A stretch of DNA of 64,000 nucleotides, from NCBI RefSeq assembly GCF_000292915.1, contig NC_018513.1, positions 2,418,001 to 2,482,000 on the forward strand, in the 5' to 3' direction. How positions within the stretch are numbered: the first letter of the stretch is position 1; the number at the start of each line of letters is the position of its first letter. This DNA is from Burkholderia cepacia GG4 (GTDB lineage: Bacteria > Pseudomonadota > Gammaproteobacteria > Burkholderiales > Burkholderiaceae). The notes under the pieces are model-generated. The model had not been told where the DNA came from and searched no databases. It worked only from the letters and a program-made list of their open reading frames with translations. The translations under genes were made by a program, and so were the position numbers. Of this stretch, positions 31,284 to 40,315 are shown piece after piece.

Positions 31284-32222
31284 TTATGCGGCAATCGAAT
31301 TCAGTGCATTTTCGTCGGCTTCCAGTGCGGGCGAAAGCGTCATGCGCAGATGGTCGAGAAAGGTTCGGATCTTCGCGTCCATGAATTGCCTGGAGATGTA
31401 CATCGCATACACATCGAGCATCGTCAGGCGATAGTCCGGCAACACCCTGACGAGTTTCCCGCTGCGCAGATCATCGATCACCGAATAGATGGCCAGCGAC
31501 CCGATCCCCATTCCGGCCCGCAACGCAATCGCGAGCGCCTCCGGCGCATTGGCCTGAAACGGCGCCGCGAGAACCGCGTGCGATACCACGTCGCCGCACG
31601 CGCCATGCAGCAACCATTCATCGCTCGCATCGGCTGGCGTATCGAGGCGCAGACACGTATGGCTGGCGAGTTCGGCCGGATTCAGCGGAATGCCATGCTG
31701 ATCGAGATACGCTTTCGATGCGACCAGCACGCTATAGCATCTTCCGTAGGTGTGCGCGATATAGCCCGAATCCGGCAGACTCGATGCCGTCACCACTGAA
31801 ATGTCATAGCCGTCTTCCACCAGATTCGGCATCCGCTGCGAATAGGTGATTTCGACGGCGACTTCGGGAAAGGCCGCCTGATATGCAACGACCGCCCCGG
31901 TCACGTGGCTTTGCCCCAGTCCGGGCATGGTATGGACGCGCAACCGCCCGTACGGCCGAACCAGCGCGTTTCTGGCCTCGGCATTCGCCTGGTCGACATC
32001 GCCGAGGATCGACACCAGGCGTTCAAAATAACGCCGTCCGTTGTCGGTCAGCGCAATTCTCCGGGTCGTTCGATTCAACAGGCGAGTCTGTGCATACTCT
32101 TCGAGACTGGATACGGCTCGCGACACCTGTGCAATCGCCACGTCGGTCTGTTTTGCCACGGCCGTAAAGCTGCCGGCCTGCACGACACGCACGAATGTCC
32201 GCATGTTTTCGAGCATATCCAT
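31284..32222 (-). CDS. LysR-type transcriptional regulator (DmlR/PecT-like group)
   Basis: This 312-residue regulator has an N-terminal HTH at about residues 18-37 (FTAVAKQTDVAIAQVSRAVS) and the group's LLNRTTRRIALTDNGRRYFE. The effector domain is complete. Start at ATG 32222 (MDMLENMRTFV), because upstream codons have no homology. It lies 208 bases from a perfect C/G-rich inverted repeat. It is flanked by the BON gene and the MalT-like regulator on the same strand. Target unknown; possibly itself or the MalT-like gene. Confidence 0.9.
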   Translation of the reverse strand: MDMLENMRTFVRVVQAGSFTAVAKQTDVAIAQVSRAVSSLEEYAQTRLLNRTTRRIALTDNGRRYFERLVSILGDVDQANAEARNALVRPYGRLRVHTMPGLGQSHVTGAVVAYQAAFPEVAVEITYSQRMPNLVEDGYDISVVTASSLPDSGYIAHTYGRCYSVLVASKAYLDQHGIPLNPAELASHTCLRLDTPADASDEWLLHGACGDVVSHAVLAAPFQANAPEALAIALRAGMGIGSLAIYSVIDDLRSGKLVRVLPDYRLTMLDVYAMYISRQFMDAKIRTFLDHLRMTLSPALEADENALNSIAA

Positions 32223-32429
32223 TTTGATCCGTCGTTTATCACTGTGAATGCACGGCGCGGGCAATCCGGAAGCCTGCTTCTGCACGCCGTAGAAGTGACG
32301 TCCGACATCACCATCTGGAGTTTTCGGCCTGAAGGGGCAACGCCAGCGCAGCGGGGAATGCACCATTCCACCCGCCGCCGCGCTCGACCCAATCATCCGA
32401 ATTCTCGGATATTCCTCATCAAACGTTCA

Positions 32430-32445
32430 CCCCCCTCACGGGGGG
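32430..32445. promoter_or_regulatory. C/G-rich inverted repeat, site 7
   Basis: CCCCCC-TCAC-GGGGGG is a perfect dyad upstream of the LysR gene at 31284-32222. The rest of the 460-base gap to 32683 holds a minus-strand open frame (about 32450-32686) ending a decayed-looking reading frame; I do not recognise it. Confidence 0.65.
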
Positions 32446-32682
32446 CTACTCAAACATGCGCTCGCATGAGATGCTCCGCAAGTTGGCCAATCCGGCCTGA
32501 GCAACGACGTGTTGCTCGCCGCCACTGTGGGCGAAGCACGATCTCGCCGAGCTGGCGGCCGGAGTCCATCCATTCATTCATGTGCGGCACGTGCCAATTG
32601 CGCGCGACTGGGTCACCGCCAGCGATGTCGGCGAGATCCTCGTTCCGGCAGTCGCTTGCAAGATCCGCGCCGAGGCGCAGGC

Positions 32683-35448
32683 TCATTCGTCGTCATGCCC
32701 CGAGCGCGACGGCTCGCGCGCCAACCCGGTGCGTACGGCCTGGATGCGCGACGTGACGTTGAGCTTCTCGAAGATATTCTTCAGATGCCACTTGATCGTT
32801 TCCGGCGCAACGCGCAGCGCACGCGCGATTTCCTTGTTCGACAATCCTTGCGCGACATAGTCGAGGATCTCGGCCTCCCGCGCGCTCAGGTTGCCCGGCG
32901 TGCCGGGCCGCGTGCCCGGCGTCGCAGTCGAGGTCCGCTTGACGTCGAACGCGCCTGCCAGCTCCCGCAAGTACCACGCGTTGACGGCCGGCAGGCGGCC
33001 GACGTGTTTCAACGCGCGCGCGATCATGCGTTCCACGGTCGGGCCTTCATCGACGAAGGTGCGCACCAGGCCGTTGACCTGACCGTATTCGAGCGCTTGC
33101 CCGAGCACCGCGAGCGCGGCGTCCTCCTGGCCAGCCTGCTCAAGCGCTACCGCCCGCAACGTGGCGGCCTGCGCCGCGAACCAGCCGAAGCCGAGCGCGA
33201 CCAGCGCTTCATGCACGATGGCGATCACCTGCCCGGCCTCGACCGCATGCCCGTCCGCCAGCAACAGTCGCGCTCGCGCGGATTGCGCCATCTGCCACGT
33301 CTCGACGTAACTCGATGCGACCGCCGGCGACGCTGCCGGCACCAGCGCCGCGAGTGCCTTGCCGAGACGGTGCGCCTGCGACAGCTTGCCGACGCTCACA
33401 CACAGCCGGATGCTGGTCGCCATGCACGCCACCCGCAGTCGCAGCCATTGCCGGCTGCAGGCGATCTGTTCGGCGGCATCGAGGATCTCGTGCGCGCGCG
33501 CTTCGCGGCCTGACTGAAACTCGATCAGTGCGGCAGCCTGGATGAAACGCAGCAAAGGCCCGAGCGAGCATGCCTGCATCGCGACCTCGAAGCGGTCGCG
33601 CTGCGCGTCGCGGACCTTCGCCCAGTCGTTCCATTCGTAATAGATGGCCGACAGATAGCCGGCCGACAACGCGGTTGCCGCCGACAGCCGCCCGGCGGAT
33701 TGCTCGGCGAACCGCAGCGCAACCTCGAACGTCTTCGATGCGTCGTGCAGGCGGCCGGACACGAATTCCGCAAGACCGGACATGTTTTGCCGGTAGACGT
33801 TCGCATACAGCGGCTCATCTCCGGACATCGAACTTTCGGCGCGGGCCCTGAGCGTCAGTACGTCATCGAGGCGCCCCGCGTAACCGAGACCGAAGATCAT
33901 CGTGGTTTGCCCGATCTGCTCGATCCACGAGCCCGGCGTCGGGCCCGCGGCCAGCACGCGCGCGCCCAGGTCCAGCGATTCGGCACTCTGGTCCGACAGG
34001 CCCGCTATCAGCGAGCGCACCGCGAGCAATTCGGTTGCCATGACGCCGCCCAGATCGAGACGGCGCGCTTTCACGTCGGCTTCGATCGATGCCAGCGAGC
34101 GACGTGCGTCGAGGATGCTCATCGACAATGCGAGCGCCCAGGTATGCGCGATCCGCAACCGCAAGCGTCCCGCCAGCGCCGTCTCCGGAAGGCGGGAAAC
34201 CCAGTCGAGCACGGTCCGCACGTCACTGGCCGCAATGAGCCGCATCGCGCAGGTCTCGACCCAGCCGGCAGCCGTGTCGAAATCGCCCGCGGCGAGCGCA
34301 TGCCGGACGGCATCCGGCCACTGGCGCTTGCGCGCATACCATTCGCTCGCGCGGCGATGCAGCGCGGCGATCGCACCAGGCTTGTGCAACGCCAGTTCCT
34401 CGCGCAGATACTGCGAAAACAGCGCGTGGTAGCGATAGTTCTGACGCCCGCCGTCGACCGACTTGATGAACAGATTGTGGGTGCTCAACCATTCGAGGCA
34501 GTCGGCCGCATCGTCGCGACTCGTCAGTGCGTTGCACAACGAGGGGGTCAGCTGCTCCAGCACCGCCGTGCACAGCAGGAAGTGGTGAACGGCTTCCGGC
34601 ACGCGCGACATCACATTTTCGTTGAGATAGGTGGCGATCCCGGCCCGCGCACGGCTCACCTGCTCGGCCACATGCGCCGCGTTGCTGTCGTCGCGCAGCG
34701 CAAGCGCGGCCAGTTGCAAACCCGACACCCAGCCCTCGGTCGCGGCACGCAGGCGCTCGATGCTCTCGGCATTGAGTTGCTTGCCCGCGACCCGGTCGAA
34801 GAACGATCGCGTTTCCGTCTCGTCGAAACAGAGATCATCCGCGTCCAGCCGCACCAGTTCGTCACGCGACTCGAAATAGCTGAGCGGCAGTGCCGGTGTG
34901 GATCGGCATGCCAGGACGACGTGCAGGTTCGACGGCGCGTAGCGCAGCAGCTCGAACATCGCGTCGTGAATGACCGGCGAAGCGAGACGATCGAAATCGT
35001 CGAGCATCAGGAATAATTCGACGCCCGAGGTTTCGAGTTCGTTGAGCAACTCGTCGAAGACGATCTTCAGCGGAATCAGCGCACGGTCGCGCAGCAATTG
35101 CCGGGCATGGCTGCCAATACCGCCCGTCGCCTCGACGACGGCCGCGACAACATATGAAGAAAAGATCGACGCGTTGTCGTCGTCCGGGTCGAGGCTCACC
35201 CACGCGACCTTGGCATCCGTCGCCATGAGTTCCTTGCGCCACTCCGCAAGCAGCGTCGTCTTGCCGTAGCCGGCCGGTGCGCACACGAGCGTGACCCGGC
35301 GGTCCAGCGCACGGGCGAGCCGGCCGATCCTGGCCAGGCGCGGCACGATCTCGCGCGCCGACGCCGGCATCAGCTTGGCACGCACCAGTACCTCGATCCC
35401 GTCGGCGTCCGCAGGCATAGCCGACGCTCCGCTGTCCGTGGACGTCAT
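32683..35448 (-). CDS. MalT-like LuxR family (LAL) ATP-dependent transcriptional regulator
   Basis: This 921-residue regulator has a STAND ATPase domain with Walker A APAGYGKTTLL (about 57-67) and Walker B LFLMLDDFDRL. A long helical repeat region with TPR-like character follows (about 350-820). A C-terminal LuxR/GerE HTH completes it (LSAREAEILDYVAQGLSNKE, then VAPETIKWHLKNIFEKL). Relatives such as MalT, AlkS and AcoK activate catabolic genes in response to an inducer and ATP. The start at ATG 35448 is preferred to a start 57 bases upstream by homology. It is the best candidate for the regulator acting at the C/G-rich repeats. Confidence 0.9.
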   Translation of the reverse strand: MTSTDSGASAMPADADGIEVLVRAKLMPASAREIVPRLARIGRLARALDRRVTLVCAPAGYGKTTLLAEWRKELMATDAKVAWVSLDPDDDNASIFSSYVVAAVVEATGGIGSHARQLLRDRALIPLKIVFDELLNELETSGVELFLMLDDFDRLASPVIHDAMFELLRYAPSNLHVVLACRSTPALPLSYFESRDELVRLDADDLCFDETETRSFFDRVAGKQLNAESIERLRAATEGWVSGLQLAALALRDDSNAAHVAEQVSRARAGIATYLNENVMSRVPEAVHHFLLCTAVLEQLTPSLCNALTSRDDAADCLEWLSTHNLFIKSVDGGRQNYRYHALFSQYLREELALHKPGAIAALHRRASEWYARKRQWPDAVRHALAAGDFDTAAGWVETCAMRLIAASDVRTVLDWVSRLPETALAGRLRLRIAHTWALALSMSILDARRSLASIEADVKARRLDLGGVMATELLAVRSLIAGLSDQSAESLDLGARVLAAGPTPGSWIEQIGQTTMIFGLGYAGRLDDVLTLRARAESSMSGDEPLYANVYRQNMSGLAEFVSGRLHDASKTFEVALRFAEQSAGRLSAATALSAGYLSAIYYEWNDWAKVRDAQRDRFEVAMQACSLGPLLRFIQAAALIEFQSGREARAHEILDAAEQIACSRQWLRLRVACMATSIRLCVSVGKLSQAHRLGKALAALVPAASPAVASSYVETWQMAQSARARLLLADGHAVEAGQVIAIVHEALVALGFGWFAAQAATLRAVALEQAGQEDAALAVLGQALEYGQVNGLVRTFVDEGPTVERMIARALKHVGRLPAVNAWYLRELAGAFDVKRTSTATPGTRPGTPGNLSAREAEILDYVAQGLSNKEIARALRVAPETIKWHLKNIFEKLNVTSRIQAVRTGLAREPSRSGHDDE

Positions 35449-35661
35449 CGCTTTCCGCTTCTCCCGGTACTGTCTGCCCGCACGGGTAAAAGGCCCGCGG
35501 TCCACCTGCCCGACATGGTGTCAAGGTTCGACGCGCGACTCATACAGCATAGCCACGCGACCTCGAGCATCAACAGTAGGTGATGTCCCGACTGGCCAAG
35601 CACCAGAATTGCAACCCATCCCGATCGAATCCCACGGATTCCTGTCGTGCCCGATCCACCT

Positions 35662-35677
35662 CCCCCCGTTCGGGGGG
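35662..35677. promoter_or_regulatory. C/G-rich inverted repeat, site 8
   Basis: CCCCCC-GTTC-GGGGGG is a perfect dyad in the 374-base gap between the MalT-like regulator (minus) and the NTF2-like gene (plus). It is 146 bases from the NTF2-like start and 214 from the regulator start, so it could serve either. Confidence 0.65.
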
Positions 35678-35822
35678 CTACCTCGATCGGGAAACTCGCT
35701 CCATGCTGACTCGGCAGTGCCGCCGCTCGATGCCACCCGCCACCGTGTCCGGCCGCGGACGCGACCAGCGGGCAGCCGGTCGCCGACACCCGTTGAACCG
35801 CCCTTACCGCCCAGGAGCCGTC

Positions 35823-36242
35823 ATGAATTGCCGAGACATCGCGCAAGCATTTTTCGATCGCTATCGACAGCACGACATCGAAGGCATGCTCGCCCTCTTT
35901 GCGCCGGACGCCACCATCGACTACGTGCCGATCGCCGCAACCGGCGCCGCCGCCGTCCAAGGCGCGGCGATCTGGACCGCGCTTACCGACGCTTTTCCGG
36001 ATTTGTCCAATGAGATCGACGCGATCCATGCGGACGGTGCCGGACGTCACGCGACTGTCGAGGTCACGATTCGCGGGACGCAGGCACAGGATTTCCTCGG
36101 CATCCGGCATCGCGGCAAGTCGTTTTCGCTCCGGCACGCATTTGTGTTCGAGTTCGATGCCGACGCACGCATCACGCGGCTCACTGCCTATTGGGACAAC
36201 GTCAAACTCTTCGAAGACCTCGGCAAGACGACGCTCGGATAA
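35823..36242 (+). CDS. NTF2-like/SnoaL-fold protein
   Basis: This 139-residue cone-fold protein has YRQHDIEGMLALFAPDATID and a final FEFDADARITRLTAYWD strand pair. Relatives include polyketide cyclases (SnoaL), ketosteroid isomerases, and many hydrolases and isomerases of unknown substrate. The frame is open to 35580, but homology begins at ATG 35823. Placed behind a C/G-rich repeat, it probably isomerises or hydrates a pathway intermediate. The chemistry cannot be named. Confidence 0.82.
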   Translation: MNCRDIAQAFFDRYRQHDIEGMLALFAPDATIDYVPIAATGAAAVQGAAIWTALTDAFPDLSNEIDAIHADGAGRHATVEVTIRGTQAQDFLGIRHRGKSFSLRHAFVFEFDADARITRLTAYWDNVKLFEDLGKTTLG

Positions 36243-36290
36243 CGCAACGTCGATGACGGCCGCTCGCCGCACGGCCGCCTTCAACGCCGG

Positions 36291-36547
36291 TCAGGCTGCC
36301 TGATAGCGCTCGCGCAATGCGCGCTTGTTGATTTTCCCGACGCTGGTCTTTTCGATCGCATCGACGATGAGCAGCCGTTCCGGCACCGCGTATCGAGAGA
36401 TCAATCCGCGATCGGCGACCTGCTTGACGTGTGCCAGCAATTCGGCCGTGTCGCCAGCGGCGTATGCAGCAATTGCTTGACCAGCAGCGGATACGTGTAG
36501 ACGGACGGCGACGGCTCGTCCCGAGGGCGCGAATACGACGGGTTCAT
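36291..36547 (-). pseudogene. Acyl-CoA synthetase, internally deleted and frameshifted
   Basis: From ATG 36547 (GGAG upstream) the first about 33 codons match the N-terminus of AMP-dependent acyl-CoA synthetases (SVYTYPLLVKQLLHTPLA). In a different frame, the remaining codons match the extreme C-terminus (SRYAVPERLLIVDAIEKTSV, then GKINKRALRERY with the catalytic Lys). About 450 residues in between are missing and the ends join out of frame, near 36460-36480. The promoter region in front still holds two C/G-rich repeats, so the loss looks recent. Confidence 0.85.
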
Positions 36548-36672
36548 GAAGGTCTCCGTGAACAGCCGACATGACGCGACGCCGATCACGGGCAACCGTG
36601 CGGGCCGTTTTCGACGCGCGTTTGCGTCGGCCACGATGACATTCACGATACCGCACGTGCATGCGCCAGACA

Positions 36673-36689
36673 CCCCCACTTTCGGGGGG
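36673..36689. promoter_or_regulatory. C/G-rich inverted repeat, site 9
   Basis: CCCCC-ACTTTC-GGGGGG lies 126 bases upstream of the deleted acyl-CoA synthetase start. Confidence 0.55.
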
Positions 36690-36770
36690 ACACGCCACGG
36701 CGTTGCAACGCGCCGGCGATCCGGCGCACCATCGCACTCGCCGGTTCAGACCGTCGTCATCGTGTGCGCA

Positions 36771-36787
36771 CCCACCTGATCGGGGGG
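36771..36787. promoter_or_regulatory. C/G-rich inverted repeat, site 10
   Basis: CCCACC-TGATC-GGGGGG, weaker on its left arm, lies 224 bases upstream of the deleted acyl-CoA synthetase start and just beyond the stop of the AraC gene. Confidence 0.45.
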
Positions 36788-36803
36788 CACTCGAACCCTG
36801 TCC

Positions 36804-37826
36804 CTAACTGGTGGCGGCCCGACGAAATTCCGACGGCGACTTGCCCTCCCAGCGGATGAATGCACGCCGGAAATTGCCGAGACTGTCGTAGCCAAGCAGA
36901 AACGCGATTTCCTGCAGGCTGAGCTTGCCCGACCTCACGCTCTCGACCGCCAGCGTATGGCGCACGCTTTCCAGTATGTCTCGATACGACGTGCCCTCGT
37001 CGGCCAAGCGCCGATGCAATGTGCGCGGCGTCATGTTCAGCAGTTGGGCGACCGCTTGTTGCGACGGAAACGCGCCCACCTTCTCGAACATCAGCCGTCG
37101 GACCCTGGAGGGAAGCGCATGCTGCCGATTCAGGTTGGCGAGCTCGATCTGGCAGAGGCGCACCGCCTCCGTCAACGCGCGCGCGTTGCTGCTGTCGAGC
37201 GGCCGATCCAGATCGCCGACCTGGAACGCCAGGCCCGTCCAGTTCAGACCATAGCGGACCTCGCAGCCGAACAAGTCCCTCGCCAGATTCGCATAGTCGG
37301 GCACGTCGAACGGCAGCGCCACGAACGATGCCGGACTCGCGCCCCTCGCGATGTAGTCGAGCAGATTCTTGATCGTCAACACGATCGCTTCCATCACCGG
37401 CTGCCGGATGTCGCCGAGCGGATGACGCTCGACGAACGCAAGCCGTGCATGCTCGCCCACGATCTCGAGCTTCGCGGAAACGAGCGAGGTGCGCACCTGC
37501 ACGAAACGCTCGATGAGTTCGAGCGCCTGTCGCGGTGTCACGCTGTTGGTCATCGCGTAACCCAGTAGCCCGTGACTGCCGATACGCAAGCGGTCCCCTA
37601 CGAGCAGCCCGAGCGCCGGCTCGCCGGTCGCATCGATCGCATCGCTCACCAGCCGCTTGAAGGCATCGAAGGAAAAATCCTGGAGGGTGAGCTCGCCGTT
37701 CGCGCCGGGGCGCTGCAATTGCACGAACCAGTCGGGCAGACGCGCCCCCATCCGGACGACCTGATCCGAGATCTGGAGCGCGTATTGCGGTTGAAGAAAA
37801 AAGTCCGTCTCGGACATATCGGACAT
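36804..37826 (-). CDS. AraC family regulator with Arabinose_bd-type N-terminal domain (OruR/ArgR-like)
   Basis: This protein of about 340 residues has an effector domain of the kind found in OruR and other AraC regulators (LGLLVGDRLRIGSHGLLGYA) and a C-terminal double HTH (FPSQQAVAQLLNMTPRTLHR, then SLQEIAFLLGYDSLGNFRRA). Either Met at 37826 or 37817 can start it; longer starts lack homology. It is divergent from the XylA/XylM-type monooxygenase genes. Tandem GAYGTCAA half-sites in the shared gap suggest it activates them. Confidence 0.9.
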   Translation of the reverse strand: MSDMSETDFFLQPQYALQISDQVVRMGARLPDWFVQLQRPGANGELTLQDFSFDAFKRLVSDAIDATGEPALGLLVGDRLRIGSHGLLGYAMTNSVTPRQALELIERFVQVRTSLVSAKLEIVGEHARLAFVERHPLGDIRQPVMEAIVLTIKNLLDYIARGASPASFVALPFDVPDYANLARDLFGCEVRYGLNWTGLAFQVGDLDRPLDSSNARALTEAVRLCQIELANLNRQHALPSRVRRLMFEKVGAFPSQQAVAQLLNMTPRTLHRRLADEGTSYRDILESVRHTLAVESVRSGKLSLQEIAFLLGYDSLGNFRRAFIRWEGKSPSEFRRAATS

Positions 37827-37851
37827 CCTCGCTGGGTGACGGACCTCAATT

Positions 37852-37877
37852 GACGTCAAATGCGCCATCGATGTCAA
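37852..37877. promoter_or_regulatory. Tandem direct half-sites for an AraC-type regulator
   Basis: GACGTCAA at 37852-37859 and GATGTCAA at 37870-37877 are direct repeats with 18-base spacing, close to two helical turns, in the gap between the divergent AraC and monooxygenase genes. The first copy sits in the palindrome TTGACGTCAA. Confidence 0.5.
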
Positions 37878-37949
37878 TTCGAGCACTCCCGTAACGGCCG
37901 CCGGTTCCCTACGATGAACGTACCTCAACCGTACCGGCCGGAAGGCAAT

Positions 37950-38981
37950 ATGTTCAGGTTCCTAACAAAATCCAAGACTGTTACGGCCGTCATCAACGAT
38001 CGCGCCATCACGGTTCAACCGGGGGAAACGCTCTTGCAGGCGGCATTGCGCCAGGGTATCGACTTTCCGCATAGCTGTCGGGTCGGCGGATGTGCGACAT
38101 GCAAGTGCAAGCTGATCCACGGGCGTGTGAAGGAGCTCACGCGTACCGAGTACGTCCTGCCGGACGAGGACCTCGATCAGGGGTTCATCCTGGCCTGCCA
38201 GAGCATCCCTCGATCGGACGTGAGTATCGCCGTCGACATGAGCCGTTACGGCGCGCGACGGACGATCGCCGGGCGCGTGATCGGCCAGGACCGGCTGACG
38301 CATGACATCCTGCGCCTGCGCGTCCAGCTGGACGAAGCGCTTCCGTACAAGGCCGGGCAGTATGCGCTGCTGTCGATCGCGTCATTGCCCGGCGAGGTGC
38401 GCAGCTACTCGTTCGCGACGCGCGTACGGCCGGATGCACAGGCCGTCTTTTTCGTGCGCAAGGTGGCCGGCGGCGTATTTTCCGGCCATGTCCACGAACA
38501 TGACCTCGTCGGCCGGACGGTGACCCTCGAAGGCCCGCTCGGGGACTTCTGGATGCGCGCCGCCACGACCCCGTTGATCCTGATTGCCGGAGGCAGCGGG
38601 CTCGCGCCGGTTCTCGCGCTGCTGGAAGACGGCGCGGCGGCACGCGTGGCGCGTCCGGTCACGCTGCTGTTCGGCGCGCGCGCGCAGCGCGATCTGTACG
38701 CGCTCGACACGATTGCCGAACTCGCCGATCGCTGGCACGACCGCTTCGATTTCCTGCCCATCCTTTCCGAAGAACCGATCGATTCGTCTTGGCGCGGTGC
38801 GCGCGGGCTCGTCACCGACGGCATCGCCGACGACCTGCCGGCCGACGCACATGCCTACCTGTGCGGGCCGCCCCGGATGATCGACGCAGCCGCCGAAGTC
38901 CTGACGGCGCGCGGCCTTTCCCGGGCACACATTCACGCGGATCGCTTCACCACGCAACACGACATACCGGCAGTCGCCTGA
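37950..38981 (+). CDS. Monooxygenase electron-transfer component (2Fe-2S ferredoxin/FAD reductase, XylA-like)
   Basis: This 343-residue NADH-dependent reductase has an N-terminal plant-type ferredoxin domain with cluster ligands Cys43, Cys48, Cys51 and Cys83. An FAD-binding domain follows (EVRSYSFATRV), then an NAD domain (LIAGGSGLAPVLALLE, YLCGPPRM). This order matches XylA of xylene monooxygenase and CymAb of p-cymene monooxygenase. The start at ATG 37950 has GGAAGG 5 bases upstream; an earlier ATG at 37914 lacks one. It feeds electrons to the membrane hydroxylase encoded 34 bases downstream. Confidence 0.92.
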   Translation: MFRFLTKSKTVTAVINDRAITVQPGETLLQAALRQGIDFPHSCRVGGCATCKCKLIHGRVKELTRTEYVLPDEDLDQGFILACQSIPRSDVSIAVDMSRYGARRTIAGRVIGQDRLTHDILRLRVQLDEALPYKAGQYALLSIASLPGEVRSYSFATRVRPDAQAVFFVRKVAGGVFSGHVHEHDLVGRTVTLEGPLGDFWMRAATTPLILIAGGSGLAPVLALLEDGAAARVARPVTLLFGARAQRDLYALDTIAELADRWHDRFDFLPILSEEPIDSSWRGARGLVTDGIADDLPADAHAYLCGPPRMIDAAAEVLTARGLSRAHIHADRFTTQHDIPAVA

Positions 38982-39015
38982 ATTTCAATACCAACCTGGA
39001 GGAGGACACGTCCAC

Positions 39016-40173
39016 ATGCATCACTATCTGAAGTACTTCCTGTTCCACGTGATCGGCATCTCTTCGATCATCGCGTTCGTCGCGGGCGGTGCGTGGATCA
39101 CGATCGATCTCGTCGCGATCCTCGCGTTCTATATCGTCGGCGACGCGATCTGCGGCGACGATACGTCGACCCCCGTCCTGCGTCATCCCGGTGTCCTGAC
39201 GTTTCAACTGTGGATGGCGCTGCCGCTGCTGTCGCTGATCGTCTTTGCGTCGGTCTGGTCGATCGCCACGTCGGACCCGTTCGGCTTCGGCGCATTGGTC
39301 GAAAGGTTGACCGGATACGACGCATTGGCCGCACGCACCGCGGGGAACTGGGGGCATCGCGTATCCGGCGTGGTGCTGACCGGCCTGATGATCGGCATGA
39401 TCGGCACCATTCCCGCGCACGAGCTCACGCATCGCACCTGGGACCGGATGTCGATGTTCATCGGCCGCTGGCTGCTGGCGTTCAGCTTCGATACGATTTT
39501 CTCGATCGAGCACGTCTATGGACACCATCGCTACGTGTCGACAACGGAAGATCCGGCTACGGCCCCGCGCGGCCGCAACGTCTACTTTCACATCCTCGTC
39601 TCGACGCTCAAAGGTAACGTCAGCGCATGGAAGATCGAGGCGAAGCGCTTGAAGCGCGCCGGACACGGGCGGCTTACGCCGTTCAACGCGGTGATTCGCG
39701 GCCACCTGATGAGCGTGCTCCTGCTCGCAGGCGCATGGAGCATCGGCGGGTACAGAACGGGCGCATACTTCCTGCTCTGCGCGCTGTGGGGCAAGGCACT
39801 GCTGGAAATCGTCAACTACATGGAGCACTACGGTATCGTCCGGGATCCCGGTACGCCCGTCCAGCCGCGCCACTCATGGAATACGAACCGGCGCATCAGC
39901 TCGTGGTCCATGTTCAACCTGACGCGCCATTCGCACCATCACGCCCAGGGCGAAGTGCCTTATCAGGACCTCAAGCCGTTTTCCGATGCCCCGATGATGA
40001 TCGGCGGCTACCTGACGACGATCGTCGTCGCGATGATCCCGCCGCTTTGGCACAAGCTGATGACCCCCAAGGTGCTCGCCTGGGATCGCAACCATGCGAC
40101 CGAGCTGGAAAGACGTCTCGCCGCCGACGCAAACGCGCGCAGTGGTGTCGCGGCGTTTGCGACCGCGACGTGA
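39016..40173 (+). CDS. Membrane-bound diiron hydroxylase (XylM/alkane 1-monooxygenase family)
   Basis: This 385-residue integral-membrane non-haem diiron hydroxylase has three histidine boxes: HELTHR (about residue 135), HVYGHHR (about 166) and RHSHHH (about 303), plus NYMEHYG. Hydrophobic segments lie at both ends and between. It inserts oxygen into a terminal or benzylic methyl group. GGAGGAGG precedes the ATG. With the reductase it forms a complete XylMA-type system. Size and boxes fit XylM/CymAa better than AlkB, but the true substrate is not decided by sequence. Confidence 0.92.
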   Translation: MHHYLKYFLFHVIGISSIIAFVAGGAWITIDLVAILAFYIVGDAICGDDTSTPVLRHPGVLTFQLWMALPLLSLIVFASVWSIATSDPFGFGALVERLTGYDALAARTAGNWGHRVSGVVLTGLMIGMIGTIPAHELTHRTWDRMSMFIGRWLLAFSFDTIFSIEHVYGHHRYVSTTEDPATAPRGRNVYFHILVSTLKGNVSAWKIEAKRLKRAGHGRLTPFNAVIRGHLMSVLLLAGAWSIGGYRTGAYFLLCALWGKALLEIVNYMEHYGIVRDPGTPVQPRHSWNTNRRISSWSMFNLTRHSHHHAQGEVPYQDLKPFSDAPMMIGGYLTTIVVAMIPPLWHKLMTPKVLAWDRNHATELERRLAADANARSGVAAFATAT

Positions 40174-40315
40174 ATCGACCACGGCACGGACACGACGCGC
40201 GACCTGCCGCGGCTCATCGACGCGGCACGTCACCTGCACGGCGGCCTCACACTCGTGTATCCATGCAACCTGCCCGAGCGGTGGCGCAGGTTGCCAGTCA
40301 ACGGAATTGCCCATC

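Noticed and set aside
32450..32686. Small minus-strand frame between LysR site 7 and the MalT-like gene
   Set aside because: Part of it (HMNEWMDSGRQLGEIVLRP) looks protein-like, but I cannot assign a family, start or ribosome site; noted only in the gap description.
7346..36787. Reading the C/G-rich inverted repeats as ordinary terminators
   Set aside because: All are placed upstream of start codons rather than after stops, most lack a T-tract on either strand, and divergent gaps hold two. Only site 3 is followed by a run of A, so a hairpin role there is kept as an alternative.
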